DNA of 64,000 nucleotides from Leptonema illini DSM 21528 (GCF_000243335.1 NZ_JH597773.1:1323989-1387988); one strand, 5' to 3'. Numbered from the stretch's first letter, positions 1-12,600 are shown. Translations and numbers: made by a program. Notes: generated by a model not told the origin, from the sequence alone.

Positions 1-1904
1 TAGTCGCGCGCATAACGCTGCACCACGCTACGGTAGGGTCGCGGATAAAGGGCCTCAAGCAGGCGAGGCGGCAGTACAAACGGATCTTCGGGAATGTTCA
101 GCTTTCGCAGCAGCGTGCGAAGATAATAGACCTCGACGAATCGATTACGGCTCTGGATGCCGGCAGCAACGAGGCTTTTCAGATAATCGACGTCGGGCAG
201 ATCGCCGTATTTCTCTTTGAAATAGGCGAAGCCGAGAGTGAATTCACCAAGAGCAAGGATCTCGACGATCTCGTTATCCACCGGCCTGCCGTCCATGTAC
301 AGCTCTTTAGAGAGACGGACGGCGTCCTGATTGTAGTATCCGTACAGGCTCTTACGAGAAAGGAAGCGCAGGGCGTCGTCGTTGCCTCCATGCGCCGAAA
401 TCCAGCGATAGTAGCCGTCGACGCCTGAAACGTTATTCCAGTCCGCCTCATAACCCTTCGTCGTGGATTTATCCCAGAAGGGAACGGAGTAATAGGAGCC
501 CGGCGCATAACGATAAAAGTTCTCGGCCAGCTCTTTCGCTCGCCCCGGATACTTCTCGGTATAATATCTCCAGAGCCAGTAAACGAAGCGACCGCTTCCG
601 GGCTGTTTGGGCAGCTTAGTTGCCGCCGTTTCCCAATGTCGCTGATCGGCCCAGCGAATCTGCTCGGGATGATCGCCGATCAGAAAGTTGATGAGCCGAT
701 CATGCACATGAATGTCGGAGTGATGGACGACGAGGTATTCAAGCAGCTCGTTAAAATATACCTCGCGATTCCCGGTCTCAAGCAGTTCAAGGTAGGCCTT
801 CCAGAGCCCGCTGTGATAGAGCCGCGTATGGGCGAACTGTTGCAGCAGATCGAGGGCGACGGCTCTGTTCTTCTTTTTTGCCAGCTCGTCCACCCAGAGC
901 TTGAGCACGTCCGCTTCGCGCGAAAGGTACGTATAACCGCGGGCGGCAAGGTCTTTCAGATACCGCTCCTGATTCGATCGAATCAGATACATGCCGTCCT
1001 GCCGGATCGTATCGGCCGATGTGGTGGCGATCAGCGTCGTCGGAGAGATACCGATGCGGGCGACAGGAATCTGATCATAAAACTGAACGGCCGAGCGTCG
1101 CTCCCAATCTGTCAGGCCGGGCGTCGCCGGATAATCAGGAGCGACGGCCGTCAGATCTTTATGAATGGCGCGAAGAAGCCAGGAGGCATTGGTGTCTGAC
1201 GCTGCTTTGATATAAGAGTCGATGGCTTCCTGCTTTCGGTTCAGGCCGGCGTAGATCTTTCCGCGGGCATGGTAGACCGACCCGCCTGTGATCGATGTGT
1301 TGCGCTGCATGTGAGCGTGGGCGCGGTCGAGCTGACGCAGATTGAAAAGCGCAAGCAACGTATCGGCAAAGATGCGTCGGGTAACGGGATTGTCGCGCGA
1401 AAGATCGGCCTGAAGCAGAATGCCTGCGCGCAGTCGCGTATCACGCAGTTTCTCGGCGAGCTCGCCGGCACGCATGACGGCAAGATTACGAAGTATGCCG
1501 CGGCCGTTTGCACGACCCGATTCGACGCAGACCGTCAGATCGCTTCCACAAAAAAGCCCAGCAGCGCGCAGATATTCGGCGATGACGGCCTTCGTCTGCT
1601 CGGGATCGGGATTGCGAAGCAGACGCTTTTCCTCTTCTGTCGCTCTTGCCAGGGCATAACGCTGCGCCGGATCGGACGGCGTGCGATTGCGGAACTGACT
1701 GATGATCGTCGACCACCGGCCGGAGCGAACGAGATCGTAGATCTCCACATTGAGCGGATGGGCCGAAAGCGACGAACAAACGGGAAGCAGGCTTATAAGA
1801 GCAACAAGATATAAAGGCCGACTTTTCGACGAGAAGGCCGAATAAATCAACTTCACAGGATGATTCTTAGAAATAGTATTGCTTTTCTCGATTTTTCTCT
1901 TCAC
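1..1904 (-). CDS. Soluble lytic murein transglycosylase-like protein, partial (catalytic domain off the left edge)
   Basis: The minus strand is open without a stop from a GTG at 1904 to the window edge (about 634 codons). The start has a GGAG ribosome site six bases upstream. An N-terminal export signal is visible (basic start, then LYLVALISLLPVCSSLSA). A long helical, solenoid-like region follows, as in the ring-shaped N-terminal part of Slt70-type enzymes. The last residues seen, YPRPYRSVVQRYARDY, match the usual entry into the SLT catalytic domain. The catalytic Glu and ESxxNP motifs would lie beyond base 1. The family cleaves peptidoglycan glycan strands to 1,6-anhydro products in the periplasm. 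It is divergent from the gene at 1916, with 11 bases between the two starts. The family assignment rests on the domain entry motif and overall architecture, so an inactive relative cannot be excluded. Confidence 0.72.
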   Translation of the reverse strand, partial: MKRKIEKSNTISKNHPVKLIYSAFSSKSRPLYLVALISLLPVCSSLSAHPLNVEIYDLVRSGRWSTIISQFRNRTPSDPAQRYALARATEEEKRLLRNPDPEQTKAVIAEYLRAAGLFCGSDLTVCVESGRANGRGILRNLAVMRAGELAEKLRDTRLRAGILLQADLSRDNPVTRRIFADTLLALFNLRQLDRAHAHMQRNTSITGGSVYHARGKIYAGLNRKQEAIDSYIKAASDTNASWLLRAIHKDLTAVAPDYPATPGLTDWERRSAVQFYDQIPVARIGISPTTLIATTSADTIRQDGMYLIRSNQERYLKDLAARGYTYLSREADVLKLWVDELAKKKNRAVALDLLQQFAHTRLYHSGLWKAYLELLETGNREVYFNELLEYLVVHHSDIHVHDRLINFLIGDHPEQIRWADQRHWETAATKLPKQPGSGRFVYWLWRYYTEKYPGRAKELAENFYRYAPGSYYSVPFWDKSTTKGYEADWNNVSGVDGYYRWISAHGGNDDALRFLSRKSLYGYYNQDAVRLSKELYMDGRPVDNEIVEILALGEFTLGFAYFKEKYGDLPDVDYLKSLVAAGIQSRNRFVEVYYLRTLLRKLNIPEDPFVLPPRLLEALYPRPYRSVVQRYARD

Positions 1905-1915
1905 ATGGATCTCCG

Positions 1916-3325
1916 ATGACAGCTCTTTCGGCCGTTCTGAGTCTCTATGCGGAGCATATCGCTCCCTTTGCAAGACACGATGACTTCTATGGCAACATTC
2001 TTCTGCCTTCTGTGATCGGCAACCAGAAAGGCCGTCTGCGTGCGATTATCAATCGTCGCCCTTTCTTCCTGTATAAAGCCTGGGCGCTTTCCACGCCTGA
2101 GTCGCTCGTCTTTCTCAAGCGTCAGGAAAAAGAGCTGCTTCTGCCATTAAGCGACGAGCTTTTGGAAAACGGCTTGAAGCCGATCTGCACAGCGCTCTCT
2201 ACGTTACCTGCTTCATCTCCTTCTTCATCTCTTTCACTATCGTCCATCGTCGAGACAATCTTTCGTTTTCTTATCGTATCGATGCAGGACGAACAGGCCC
2301 TTCGTCTTGCAGCCATGTTCGGCGACAGGGCGGGGCTGTTTCTACGTCGTTCCTCTGTGCTGCTCTGTACGGTTGATCCGACGCTACGTCGATCGTCCAT
2401 CATCGACGACTGGATGGCAGCGTTTGATAGCGAGACACTACATGATTTACAGGCCCTTGCCGGCGAAGGCGATGTTGTCTATCGGCGCCTGCCGGGCGAA
2501 ACCTCTTCAGGGGCGGCGCTCTTTTATTCGCTTTTCGATAATCGATCCGGGTCTGCGATCCTTAGCGAGCTCTATCATGTTGTGGGATCGCCTGCCATCG
2601 CCCTTGAACGTCGTTCGATGCAGAGCCTTATACTCTATGTATTCGAGGCTCTATTAAGCAGCGGACGTCTGTTCACTGCCTTCCGCCTGTATCAGGCTCT
2701 CGCTAAAAGCGGATCAGATCAGCGTATCGTCAGAAGCATGGCCGAACAGTGTATGCGCGTCGCTCTTCTGAACGATCGCATCTCTCTGTACGCACGCCTT
2801 GCGTCAGACGATGATGCACACGATCATCACAGACGCCTGCGTTACGTTCAAGCACTCTATGGCTCCGTCAGGGCTCGTGCGGTAAAACAGCTATTGCACC
2901 ATAACGGCATCGACGACGGCTCGACGACTGAGCCGGGATCGGCCGGTGAATCCGACGCTGCGCCCGACGAATCCCTGAAACAGCGACAGGAGCATGAGCT
3001 GTATAATAACTTTGAAGAACTCCTGCTCGACGAGAAGCCCGGCGAAGAGCTGAGAGCGGCTCGTCGCTATATCGCCAGTTTTGCCGGAGATGATTATCGT
3101 CTGCGCGCCCTGCTCGGGCGTTTCTATCAGGAATCCGAACCCGAGACCGCTCTACACCATTACAATGTTTCTTCGTATCCTTCGCTGCGTCGGTATCTGG
3201 CCATGCGCCTTGGCCAGCGACTGGGGCGTCCGGTGCAAAAAAGAGATCAGCGTTTGAGAAAAATGCTGGAATCTTCGTCTGCGCATCCGGATCATGGGTC
3301 TGGAGATCCGCATGAGCGCCGATGA
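1916..3325 (+). CDS. Hypothetical protein, 469 aa
   Basis: No family is recognised. The product is soluble by eye, with no signal peptide or membrane segment. It is rich in Leu, Arg and Ser and looks largely helical. The middle (about residues 150-310) reads like irregular helical repeats, and there is an acidic linker around residues 340-365 (GSAGESDAAPDESLKQRQEH). The end is a basic tail. It starts 11 bases from the divergent transglycosylase gene, and its last 14 bases overlap the next gene, so the two downstream genes are probably co-translated. GC and codon use match the neighbours, which suggests a native lineage-specific gene. Confidence 0.75.
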   Translation: MTALSAVLSLYAEHIAPFARHDDFYGNILLPSVIGNQKGRLRAIINRRPFFLYKAWALSTPESLVFLKRQEKELLLPLSDELLENGLKPICTALSTLPASSPSSSLSLSSIVETIFRFLIVSMQDEQALRLAAMFGDRAGLFLRRSSVLLCTVDPTLRRSSIIDDWMAAFDSETLHDLQALAGEGDVVYRRLPGETSSGAALFYSLFDNRSGSAILSELYHVVGSPAIALERRSMQSLILYVFEALLSSGRLFTAFRLYQALAKSGSDQRIVRSMAEQCMRVALLNDRISLYARLASDDDAHDHHRRLRYVQALYGSVRARAVKQLLHHNGIDDGSTTEPGSAGESDAAPDESLKQRQEHELYNNFEELLLDEKPGEELRAARRYIASFAGDDYRLRALLGRFYQESEPETALHHYNVSSYPSLRRYLAMRLGQRLGRPVQKRDQRLRKMLESSSAHPDHGSGDPHERR

Positions 3326-4124
3326 AATAGAGAAGCTGATTAAATTCCTCAAGCAGATGGAGATCATCGTGCGGACTTCTTCGAACGCCACACAGGTGGA
3401 GCGCGTGAAGAAGGATATCGGGCGATACAGGGCGCGCCTGAAAGAGCTTATCCCGGACTATCGTCCCGAAAAAGAAACCGTCGACCAGCTGGCACGGCGT
3501 ATGTCGGGCACGCTTGCAGCGGAGCGTCCGGCTGCGACGACCGTCAGTTCCCCTTCTGCGCCCGAAGCCGGCGCACCGACAAGCATTGCCGAGCGGATTC
3601 CCGAGGAACGCGCCTCGCCGCACAGCACCGATCCCGACGTCAACTTTGTCGCCTCGGTAATCAAGATCCTGCTTCGCGAGTACTGGCCGGCTCTGACCGA
3701 GCAGCATATGCGCATGGATTTCACCTCGACTCAGGAACGTCAGGCGTTACGTTTCAAGCTGGATAACCTTGTTCGTTCGCTCAAGACGTTGACCGAAACG
3801 ATCGAAGAGTATGCGACGGCTGAAAAGCCCGATTTTCGCGAACAGCTCTTTAAAATGAAGAACAAGCAGAGTCGTCTTTTCTTATTCGAGGCGAACGACG
3901 TGTTCCGCGATTTCAAGGCATTTCTCGGCAAGCACATCGAAGAGATGCAGCGCGGAGGATCGGCCATCAAGAATCCCGACGATCGCATCCGCTTCGATCG
4001 TAACTATGAGGACGCTTCCTGGCTTGAAAATCACACGGTGCGTGAAGCGGTGTATGAATTCTTCAACCTTGTCGACTTTGCCATCAAGAAAGTGAACCTT
4101 CCCACGCTGAAGCAGGGAAGCTGA
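3312..4124 (+). CDS. Hypothetical protein, about 270 aa
   Basis: No family is recognised. The N-terminal 50 residues (SADEIEKLIKFLKQMEIIV onward) look like an amphipathic helix or coiled coil. A Pro/Ala/Ser-rich linker follows (about residues 80-110), then a charged helical domain rich in Phe, Lys and Asp. I prefer the ATG at 3312 over the ATG at 3294, because GGAG lies six bases before 3312. The gene overlaps the end of the upstream gene by 14 bases and is followed 9 bases later by the SGNH hydrolase, so the three probably form one transcript. Cytoplasmic by eye. Confidence 0.72.
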   Translation: MSADEIEKLIKFLKQMEIIVRTSSNATQVERVKKDIGRYRARLKELIPDYRPEKETVDQLARRMSGTLAAERPAATTVSSPSAPEAGAPTSIAERIPEERASPHSTDPDVNFVASVIKILLREYWPALTEQHMRMDFTSTQERQALRFKLDNLVRSLKTLTETIEEYATAEKPDFREQLFKMKNKQSRLFLFEANDVFRDFKAFLGKHIEEMQRGGSAIKNPDDRIRFDRNYEDASWLENHTVREAVYEFFNLVDFAIKKVNLPTLKQGS

Positions 4125-4133
4125 TCGTCGTTC

Positions 4134-4820
4134 ATGCTTCGAGCCGTTATCCTCTTCATCGCTTCCTCGCTTCTATCGGCCTCTCTCGTCGCAGCGCCGC
4201 AGTTCACGCAGCGTCTTGCGAACGGCGAGAGCCTGACCGTCGTCGTCTACGGAACAAGCCTGACAGAGCAAGGCGCCTGGCCCGAGCTAATGCAGGCGGA
4301 GCTCCATCGTCGGTATAAAGGGCGCATCCATCTGATCAATGGCGCCATGTCGGGGCAGACATCGAAATGGGGCGTCATGAATATCGAGGATCGCGTGATT
4401 CAGAAGCGGCCCGACGTACTGTTCATCGAATTTGCCATAAACGACGCGCATAGAAGGTTTGAGATCGACGTCGACGATACGCGAAGAAACTTTCGCCGCA
4501 TGGTTCAGCGTGTGAAGAAGGCCCTACCTGAGTGCGAGATCATCTTGATGACGATGAGCGACGCAAAAGGGGAGGCGGAGTATAACCGACAGTTCCGTTT
4601 GCACGAGTACTATCAGGCGGTCAGAGACGTGGCGGCCGAGAACGGCCTGACGCTGATCGATCTGTATCCGCAGTGGCAGAGGTTGCGTCTGGGCGATGAA
4701 GGGCTTTATGATCGCTACATGCCCGATGGACTGCATCCGACAGAAGAGGCGGCCCGGCATTTTATTATTCCGGCGCTGATCAAGGAATTAGAATCTCAGA
4801 AGTCTCCGGTACGTTTTTGA
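4134..4820 (+). CDS. SGNH/GDSL-family hydrolase, exported
   Basis: 228 aa with a signal peptide (ILFIASSLLSASLVAAP, cleavage near residue 21). SGNH blocks are visible: block I VVVYGTSLTEQG with the presumed nucleophile Ser42 (GTS in place of GDS), block II Gly in NGAMSGQ, block III FAIND (Asn103) and block V DGLHPTE with the Asp/His pair near the C-terminus. Family members are esterases or lipases acting on acyl or acetyl groups, often on polysaccharides. The substrate here is unknown. It lies 21 bases before a membrane acyltransferase that itself ends in an SGNH domain, so a joint role in surface-glycan acylation or deacylation is plausible but inferred. Confidence 0.85.
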   Translation: MLRAVILFIASSLLSASLVAAPQFTQRLANGESLTVVVYGTSLTEQGAWPELMQAELHRRYKGRIHLINGAMSGQTSKWGVMNIEDRVIQKRPDVLFIEFAINDAHRRFEIDVDDTRRNFRRMVQRVKKALPECEIILMTMSDAKGEAEYNRQFRLHEYYQAVRDVAAENGLTLIDLYPQWQRLRLGDEGLYDRYMPDGLHPTEEAARHFIIPALIKELESQKSPVRF

Positions 4821-4841
4821 ATTTTAAGAGTTAACTGACAG

Positions 4842-6890
4842 ATGAAAGATACGCAATCGGCCTTTCTGCCGGGCATTCAGGGGCTGCGCGCTGTCGCCGT
4901 TCTGCTTGTTCTGTTCTATCATATATGGCCTGAGGCGTTACCCGGGGGATTTGCCGGCGTCGATGTTTTCTTCGTGCTTTCGGGGTATTTGATCACGGGG
5001 CTTCTTCTGCGCGAAGCGAAAGGTGGACGCATTGATCTGGTGGCTTTCTGGGCGCGCCGCATTCGACGTCTTCTTCCGGCGGCGACTGTGGTGCTTCTCG
5101 TGAGCCTCGCACTTTCCTGGCTGCTGCTTCCCGAAACAAAGCGGCTTGAATACTCCGGCGATATTCTCTCGGCCGCTCTTTACGTCGTGAACTGGCGTTT
5201 TGCTCTTTCATCGGTGGATTACGGTCATCGCGGAGCGGCTCCGTCGCCGGTACAGCATTACTGGTCTTTGAGCATCGAAGAGCAGTTCTACATCGTCTGG
5301 CCCGTAATGGCCGCCCTGCTCGCCCGGGCTGCGACTCCGGAAAGACAGAAAAGAGTCTTCGCCGTGGTTTCTTTCAGCTGTTTGATCGCCTCTTTCTTTT
5401 ATTCGATCTATTTCACCTACTCGGGCAGCGCCGCCGCCTATTTCGTCAGCGGCACACGCATCTGGGAGCTGGCTGCCGGCGCTCTTCTTGCTTCGTTTAA
5501 CATAAGAGCGCTTTCAGGAAGACTTGCCGGGCTTCTTAGCTGGACGGGCCTCGCCCTGATCCTCGTATCGGGTTTCGTTTTGAAAACGTCGATGCCCTTC
5601 CCTGGATGGCTTGCACTGCTGCCCGTTCTCGGCACGATCTTCATGCTCCTTTCAGAGCAGGCCTCTGACTGGTCGCCCGCTTATATTCTAAAATGGAAGC
5701 CGCTTCAGTATATCGGCGATATCTCGTATTCGGTCTACCTCTGGCACTGGCCCATCGTTCTTGTGCTGCCCGGCATCGTGGAAGAGCAATCCTTGCTGGC
5801 CGACGGACGCACGCTTGTCGTTCTTTCGCTTCTTGCCGGCATTGTTAGCAAACATGTTATTGAAGATCCCTTTCGCGATGGGTTATTCACCGCACATCTA
5901 CAGCGATGGCGAGCCGTGCTTTTTGGCGCCCTGCTTGTGCTGATCACGGTAAGCGCCTCGCTCTGGTTCATGCACAGGCAAGAAGAGAAGGAGCGTCTGG
6001 CCTTCGAAGAGGAACAGCGCATTGTCGTTGCCGACGCCGACTATCCAGGAGCGGCCGCCCTTGATCCCGCTGCGTTTTTTATCGCTGATCCGACGCTTCC
6101 TGTGCGTCCCGATCCGCTGCTTGCGAAAAGAGATTCCCCCGTTCTGTATAGCGATGGCTGCGAGCTGAAGCAGACCGGCACGGCCGTCGCCTGCGAATAC
6201 GGCAATCCGACGGGCAGGCGAACGATCGTGCTTCTTGGCGATTCGCATGCGGCGCAGTATCTTCCGGCGCTGCAGGCACTGGCAGAGAAGCATGACTGGC
6301 GCATCGTCGTATACCAGAAATCGGCCTGCATGGTCGCCGATTCCGTCGTGCGTATTCGATCGACGGGCATGGTGCGCGAAGATTGCGAAAGCTGGAAGAA
6401 AGAGGCGCTTGCCGCTATTATTCAGCAGAAGCCCGATATCGTCGTCACATCGGCTGCGCTTCCGCATATCTACAACGAATACTACCAGCTTGCGCCGACC
6501 TCTGAGCTCGTCCTTGCTTATCGCTCGCTCTGGAGTCGCCTGGCCGATAGGGGAATACCGCTTCTCGTGATCCGGGATAATCCGCGGCCGCTTCTTGACG
6601 TACCTGCCTGCGTCGCCATGAACCGAACGGCGCCCGGTCGGTGCAGCCGCCTGCGCGAGCAGGTGCTTGATCGCCATGAAGACCCGTTAGTCGAAGCATC
6701 GCAGATGCGGGGGGTGCATCTGCTTGATCTAACGCATCTCTTCTGCAACGGCCAGGAATGCCCGGCTGTGATCGGCAATGTTCTCGTTTACCGAGACGGC
6801 GATCATCTGACCGCCACGTTTGCCCGATCGCTTTCTCCGTATATCGAGCGTGAGATGCGTTCTATTCTGAGAGAAGATCAGAGGGATTGA
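4842..6890 (+). CDS. Membrane acyltransferase 3 with C-terminal SGNH domain (OafA/YrhL type)
   Basis: 682 aa. Residues about 1-375 form the acyltransferase-3 membrane domain with roughly ten hydrophobic segments. Its signatures are LRAVAVLLVLFYHIWP (catalytic His), GVDVFFVLSGYLITG, FWARRIRRLLPA and WSLSIEEQFYIVWP. A last membrane segment (LFGALLVLITVSASLWF) leads to a periplasmic SGNH domain with VLLGDSHAAQ (nucleophile Ser) and a closing GDHLT Asp/His pair. Such two-domain proteins O-acetylate LPS O-antigen, peptidoglycan or other glycans. Length is normal for the family. The O-antigen ligase-like gene at 30.3 kb is consistent with an LPS substrate, but nothing here fixes it. Confidence 0.9.
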   Translation: MKDTQSAFLPGIQGLRAVAVLLVLFYHIWPEALPGGFAGVDVFFVLSGYLITGLLLREAKGGRIDLVAFWARRIRRLLPAATVVLLVSLALSWLLLPETKRLEYSGDILSAALYVVNWRFALSSVDYGHRGAAPSPVQHYWSLSIEEQFYIVWPVMAALLARAATPERQKRVFAVVSFSCLIASFFYSIYFTYSGSAAAYFVSGTRIWELAAGALLASFNIRALSGRLAGLLSWTGLALILVSGFVLKTSMPFPGWLALLPVLGTIFMLLSEQASDWSPAYILKWKPLQYIGDISYSVYLWHWPIVLVLPGIVEEQSLLADGRTLVVLSLLAGIVSKHVIEDPFRDGLFTAHLQRWRAVLFGALLVLITVSASLWFMHRQEEKERLAFEEEQRIVVADADYPGAAALDPAAFFIADPTLPVRPDPLLAKRDSPVLYSDGCELKQTGTAVACEYGNPTGRRTIVLLGDSHAAQYLPALQALAEKHDWRIVVYQKSACMVADSVVRIRSTGMVREDCESWKKEALAAIIQQKPDIVVTSAALPHIYNEYYQLAPTSELVLAYRSLWSRLADRGIPLLVIRDNPRPLLDVPACVAMNRTAPGRCSRLREQVLDRHEDPLVEASQMRGVHLLDLTHLFCNGQECPAVIGNVLVYRDGDHLTATFARSLSPYIEREMRSILREDQRD

Positions 6891-6945
6891 ATGACCGGGT
6901 CTTGTTCCCGGCTCTTCTGAAGCCAGGGAGGAGAAGAAGGAATAA

Positions 6946-6963
6946 CCACGGCGGCACGGAGGA
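6946..6963. repeat. GC-rich dispersed repeat fragment (CCACGGAGG family)
   Basis: CCACGGCGGCACGGAGG just after the acyltransferase gene. It matches the family seen at 51415-51440, 55912-56116 and 59070-59103 and at the group II intron insertion site. Confidence 0.6.
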
Positions 6964-6976
6964 AGACAGAAGGAGA

Positions 6977-7211
6977 TTCAAACCCTTTTTTCCACGAAAA
7001 ACACGAACAGCGCGAAAGAAATCCCCTGCTGATAACTTCCAATCCGACACTTTATTTTTCCATCACTTGATAAGGCTTTATAAAGACCGGCAAAATTCTG
7101 TATTCGATGTTCGCGTCGTTCGTGTTTTTCGTGGAGATTAGATTCTTCAAAGGAGTAGCAGTCTTCTGTCGCATGGAGTGGAACGCAGCTCGCGGAAGAG
7201 TGACACCGGAC
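6977..7211. repeat. Dispersed repeat, copy 1 of a tandem pair
   Basis: Two-part unit. 6991-7135 begins TCCACGAAAAACACGAAC and ends with its near reverse complement (TTCGTGTTTTTCGTGGA), giving a 145-base element with inverted ends. A tail of about 75 bases follows, starting TTCAAAGGAGTAGCAG. Copy 2 lies 294 bases downstream and is nearly identical in the first part and clearly similar in the tail. The open frames through it encode only the repeat's VRVFRG-type translation and are not genes. With copy 2 it fills most of the non-coding stretch between 6891 and the intron. Confidence 0.85.
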
Positions 7212-7269
7212 ACCCGATACCGCTAATCACGTCGAATTCAATACCTGCCAATGGGGCTATCGGCTTTAA

Positions 7270-7505
7270 ATTCAAACCCATTTTTCCACGAAAAACACGA
7301 ACAGCGCGAAAGAAATCCCCTGCTGATAACCTCCAATCCGACACTTTATTTTTCCATCACTTGATAAGGCTTTATAAAGACCGGCAAAATTCTGTATTCG
7401 ATGTTCGCGTCTTTCGTGATTTTCGTGGACATTAAACTCTTCAATGGAGTAGCAGACTCCTGTACCAGCGAGTGGAACTCAGTTCGCACAAGAATGATAC
7501 CCGAC
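7270..7505. repeat. Dispersed repeat, copy 2 of a tandem pair
   Basis: Second copy of the 6977-7211 unit. The core 7285-7429 has the same inverted ends (TCCACGAAAAACACGAAC, closing TTTTCGTGGA) and only a handful of differences from copy 1. The tail after 7430 has diverged more (TTCAATGGAGTAGCAG at the start). The copy ends about 45 bases before the group II intron. Elements with the same ends but a different interior occur at 60651 and 60931. Confidence 0.85.
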
Positions 7506-7548
7506 TAACACCCTCATTACTCTCCGTCCGTCTCCTCCGTGTCCTCCG

Positions 7549-9486
<1,938 letters not shown>

Positions 9487-9629
9487 TGGTAAAATTCTTT
9501 CTTCGATCCTGAAGGTAACGATGCGGCTCGCAGCAGCGTGCATGGCTGACATACGGCGACCTCCAGGGCTCCTCACCCGAACGCGATAAAACGATTGCAG
9601 GCTGATAATCCTCCGGCCGTTCTGACGCT

Positions 9630-12600
9630 ATGATCCGGGAGCTGCTTTCTGCCGAGTCCATTGTCCTGGATCTGCCGCTTGCTCCACTTACGGCCATCGA
9701 GCGACTGACCGAAAGACTGATCCAAAGGCAGGCCGGGAAGCGGCTCGATTCCGATGATCAGAGATCGTCCCTTCGACAAGCGTTATCAACTAACATCGTG
9801 CAGACGCTTCTCGCATCGCTGGATCGCCCCGGAGGAACGGGCGACCGAGCCTATTTTCCGCATGCTGCCATTCCGGGGATTCGGTCTCCGCGACTGATGA
9901 TCGGGCGACTCAGTCCGCGCGCAGGGCAGGACGATGCGGGCGATTGCAGATTCATGGCGCTTTTGCTTGTTCCCGAAGAAGATCCGGAGCGCATGCTTCT
10001 TCTGCTTGAAAGGCTGGCCGCTCTGATTCCTGCTCTTGTTCCCGAGCTGAGTCGCATGCGCAGTGCAGATGCGATTCTGCAACGGTTAATCAGCGCCGAG
10101 GCGGAGGCAAGAGGCCCGACATATTTCAATATGACCGATGCCGATCTGGCCGCCGAACTGGTAACAGACCGGCTACGCGGGCTGAGCGAAGGAGAGGCCC
10201 GGCGTCGCCTTCAGCGCTATGGCCGCAACGTTCTCAGGCCGCCCGCTCGCACGCCGCTGTGGATGCGCCTTATCCGCAATTTTTTCAGCTTCTTTGCGCT
10301 GCTTCTGTGGGCGGCCGGCATCCTCTGTTTTATTCCCGGCGTCGATATGCCCCAGCTCGGATGGGCCATTCTTGTCGTCATCGTGATCAACGGTATCTTT
10401 TCCTTCTTGCAGGAGACGAGAGCCGATCGCGCCGTAGAAACCCTGCAGCGTCTGTTAACGCGTAAGGCGCTCGTTCTAAGAGACGGCGAAGAGCGAGAGG
10501 TTGATGCTGAGTTGATCGTTCCGGGCGACATTGTTCTGCTTGAAGAAGGGGATGCCGTTCCCGCCGATGCCAGGTTGATAGAAGCCTCGGGAATCGAGGT
10601 GAATAACTCCTCGCTTACGGGAGAATCCGCATCTGTAAAACGATACAAATCCGATCGCCCCGTCCTTATCGATAAGCCGTTTCTATGGATAGAGATGCCA
10701 AACGTACTGTTCGCCGGCTCTTCGTTGATTAAAGGTCGGGGCCGGGCGATCGTTATCGGAACAGGCATGAATACCGAGATCGGTCGTATCGCCGGTATGA
10801 CGCAGTCCATTCGCGGCGAAGATACTCCTTTACAGAAGCAGCTGCGCGAAACGGTGGCGACGATCACTTTGCTTGCAGCTCTATTCGGCGCGGTCTTTCT
10901 TCTGCTCGGCTGGCAGATGGCCGGCCTTACGTTTATTCAGGCCTTTATCTTCTGTATCGGTCTGTTTGTCGCAAACGTTCCGGAGGGTCTATTGCCGACG
11001 GTGACGCTGGCGCTCGCCCTTGGAGTGCAGCGTATGGCAAAGCGCAATGCCATCGTGAAAAACCTTTCCTCCGTAGAAACGCTCGGATGCACGACCGTGA
11101 TATGCACCGATAAAACAGGGACGTTAACCGAGAACGTGATGTCGGTGGTGGAGGTTTATGCCGCCGGCGAGATCTTTGAGGTCGAAGGAAGCGGGTATGC
11201 TCCGATCGGTCGCTTCTTACAGGATGGTGGCGAGATTCCCGTCGCCCGGCTGCACGAAAATCTGGCATTCAAAGAACTGAGTCGGTGCGCCCGACTGTGT
11301 AATAACGCCCGCCTTGTCCGGAACGCCTCGGGTGACGATCGGCAAGAATGGCATCTGTCGGGTGATCCGACCGAAGGAGCGCTGCTCTGCCTCAGCATGA
11401 AGGCTGGAATCGAAGCGCAAAACGATCGAATTCATCTTTTTCCATTTGAGTCCGTTCGCAAGCGCATGAGCGTCGTCGTGCAAACGGAGCAGGGCCCTAC
11501 CGTTTATGCAAAAGGAGCTCCTCTTGAGCTGCTTGCCCGCTGCGCGCACATACAGTCCGCCAGCGGTGTCGTTCCACTTGAGACGACGCATGTCGAGCAG
11601 ATCCGTTCAATAAACGATCGCTGGGCGCAGCGCGGTCTGCGTGTTCTGGCTCTTGCATGTAGAGTGGATGGGCCGGGAGCCGAATACACCGAAGAGAGCG
11701 CCGAATCCGGTCTTGTATTCCTCGGACTGACGGCCATGCAGGATCCGCTGCGTCGTGAGGTACCCGATGCGATTCGTGCCTGTCATGAGGCGGGCATTCG
11801 TATCGTGATGATCACCGGTGATTATGCAGGCACGGCGCGAAGCATCGGCCTCCAGGCCGGCATGAGGTTGCCCGACGATCAACCCGTTTATTCGGGGACA
11901 GAGATCGGCGAACTTGAAGAGGAGCGTCTGCGCGATCTCTTACGGCAGTCGGATCGCGTTTTTGCGAGGGTTAGTCCCGAGCAGAAGTTGCGCATCGTCT
12001 CCTGCCTGCGCGATCTTGGCGAAATCGTCGCCGTCACCGGAGACGGTGTGAACGACGCCCCCGCCTTGAAGAAGGCGCATATCGGTATCGCTATGGGCGG
12101 TCGGGGCAGCGATGTAGCGCGAGAGGCGGCGCATATGGTGCTTGCCGACGACAACTTCAGCACGATCGTGCATGCAATCGAAGAGGGTCGGGCGATTTTC
12201 CGAAATATTCGCCGCTTTATCGCCTACGTGCTGAACTCCAATCCACAGGAGATGATTCCTTACATTCTCTGGATGCTTTTTCCAGGAACTCCTCTGGCTA
12301 TGACCGTAATGGGCGTGCTGGCCATCGACGTGGGCACGGATCTTGTGCCTGCTATGGGCCTCGGCATCGAACCGCCTGAAAAGAATGTAATGAAGCAACC
12401 TCCGCGCAGTCGATCCGAAAAGATGCTCAGTCTGCCGATGGTTCTGAAAAGCTATTTCATAAGAGGAAGCATCTTAACGATCGGCTGTTATATCACGTAT
12501 CTTTTCTTCGGATGGATCGAGGGTTATGCGCGTGATTCTTCGAATCTGCTTTCCCTGCTGAAGGCCATGCCGGCCTCTCCGGCTAACCTTGAAATGAGGG

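Noticed and set aside
636-1814. Plus-strand open frames of 187 and 181 aa
   Set aside because: They lie opposite the long uninterrupted lytic transglycosylase frame, which has a signal peptide and recognisable domain entry.
2868-3707. Minus-strand frame of 279 aa
   Set aside because: Antisense to two overlapping plus-strand genes with consistent codon use and ribosome sites; no recognisable motifs.
6862-7435. Several 60-85 aa frames in both directions
   Set aside because: They translate the repeat elements themselves (recurring VRVFRG and SAGDFFRAVR strings), so similarity among them is due to the DNA repeat.
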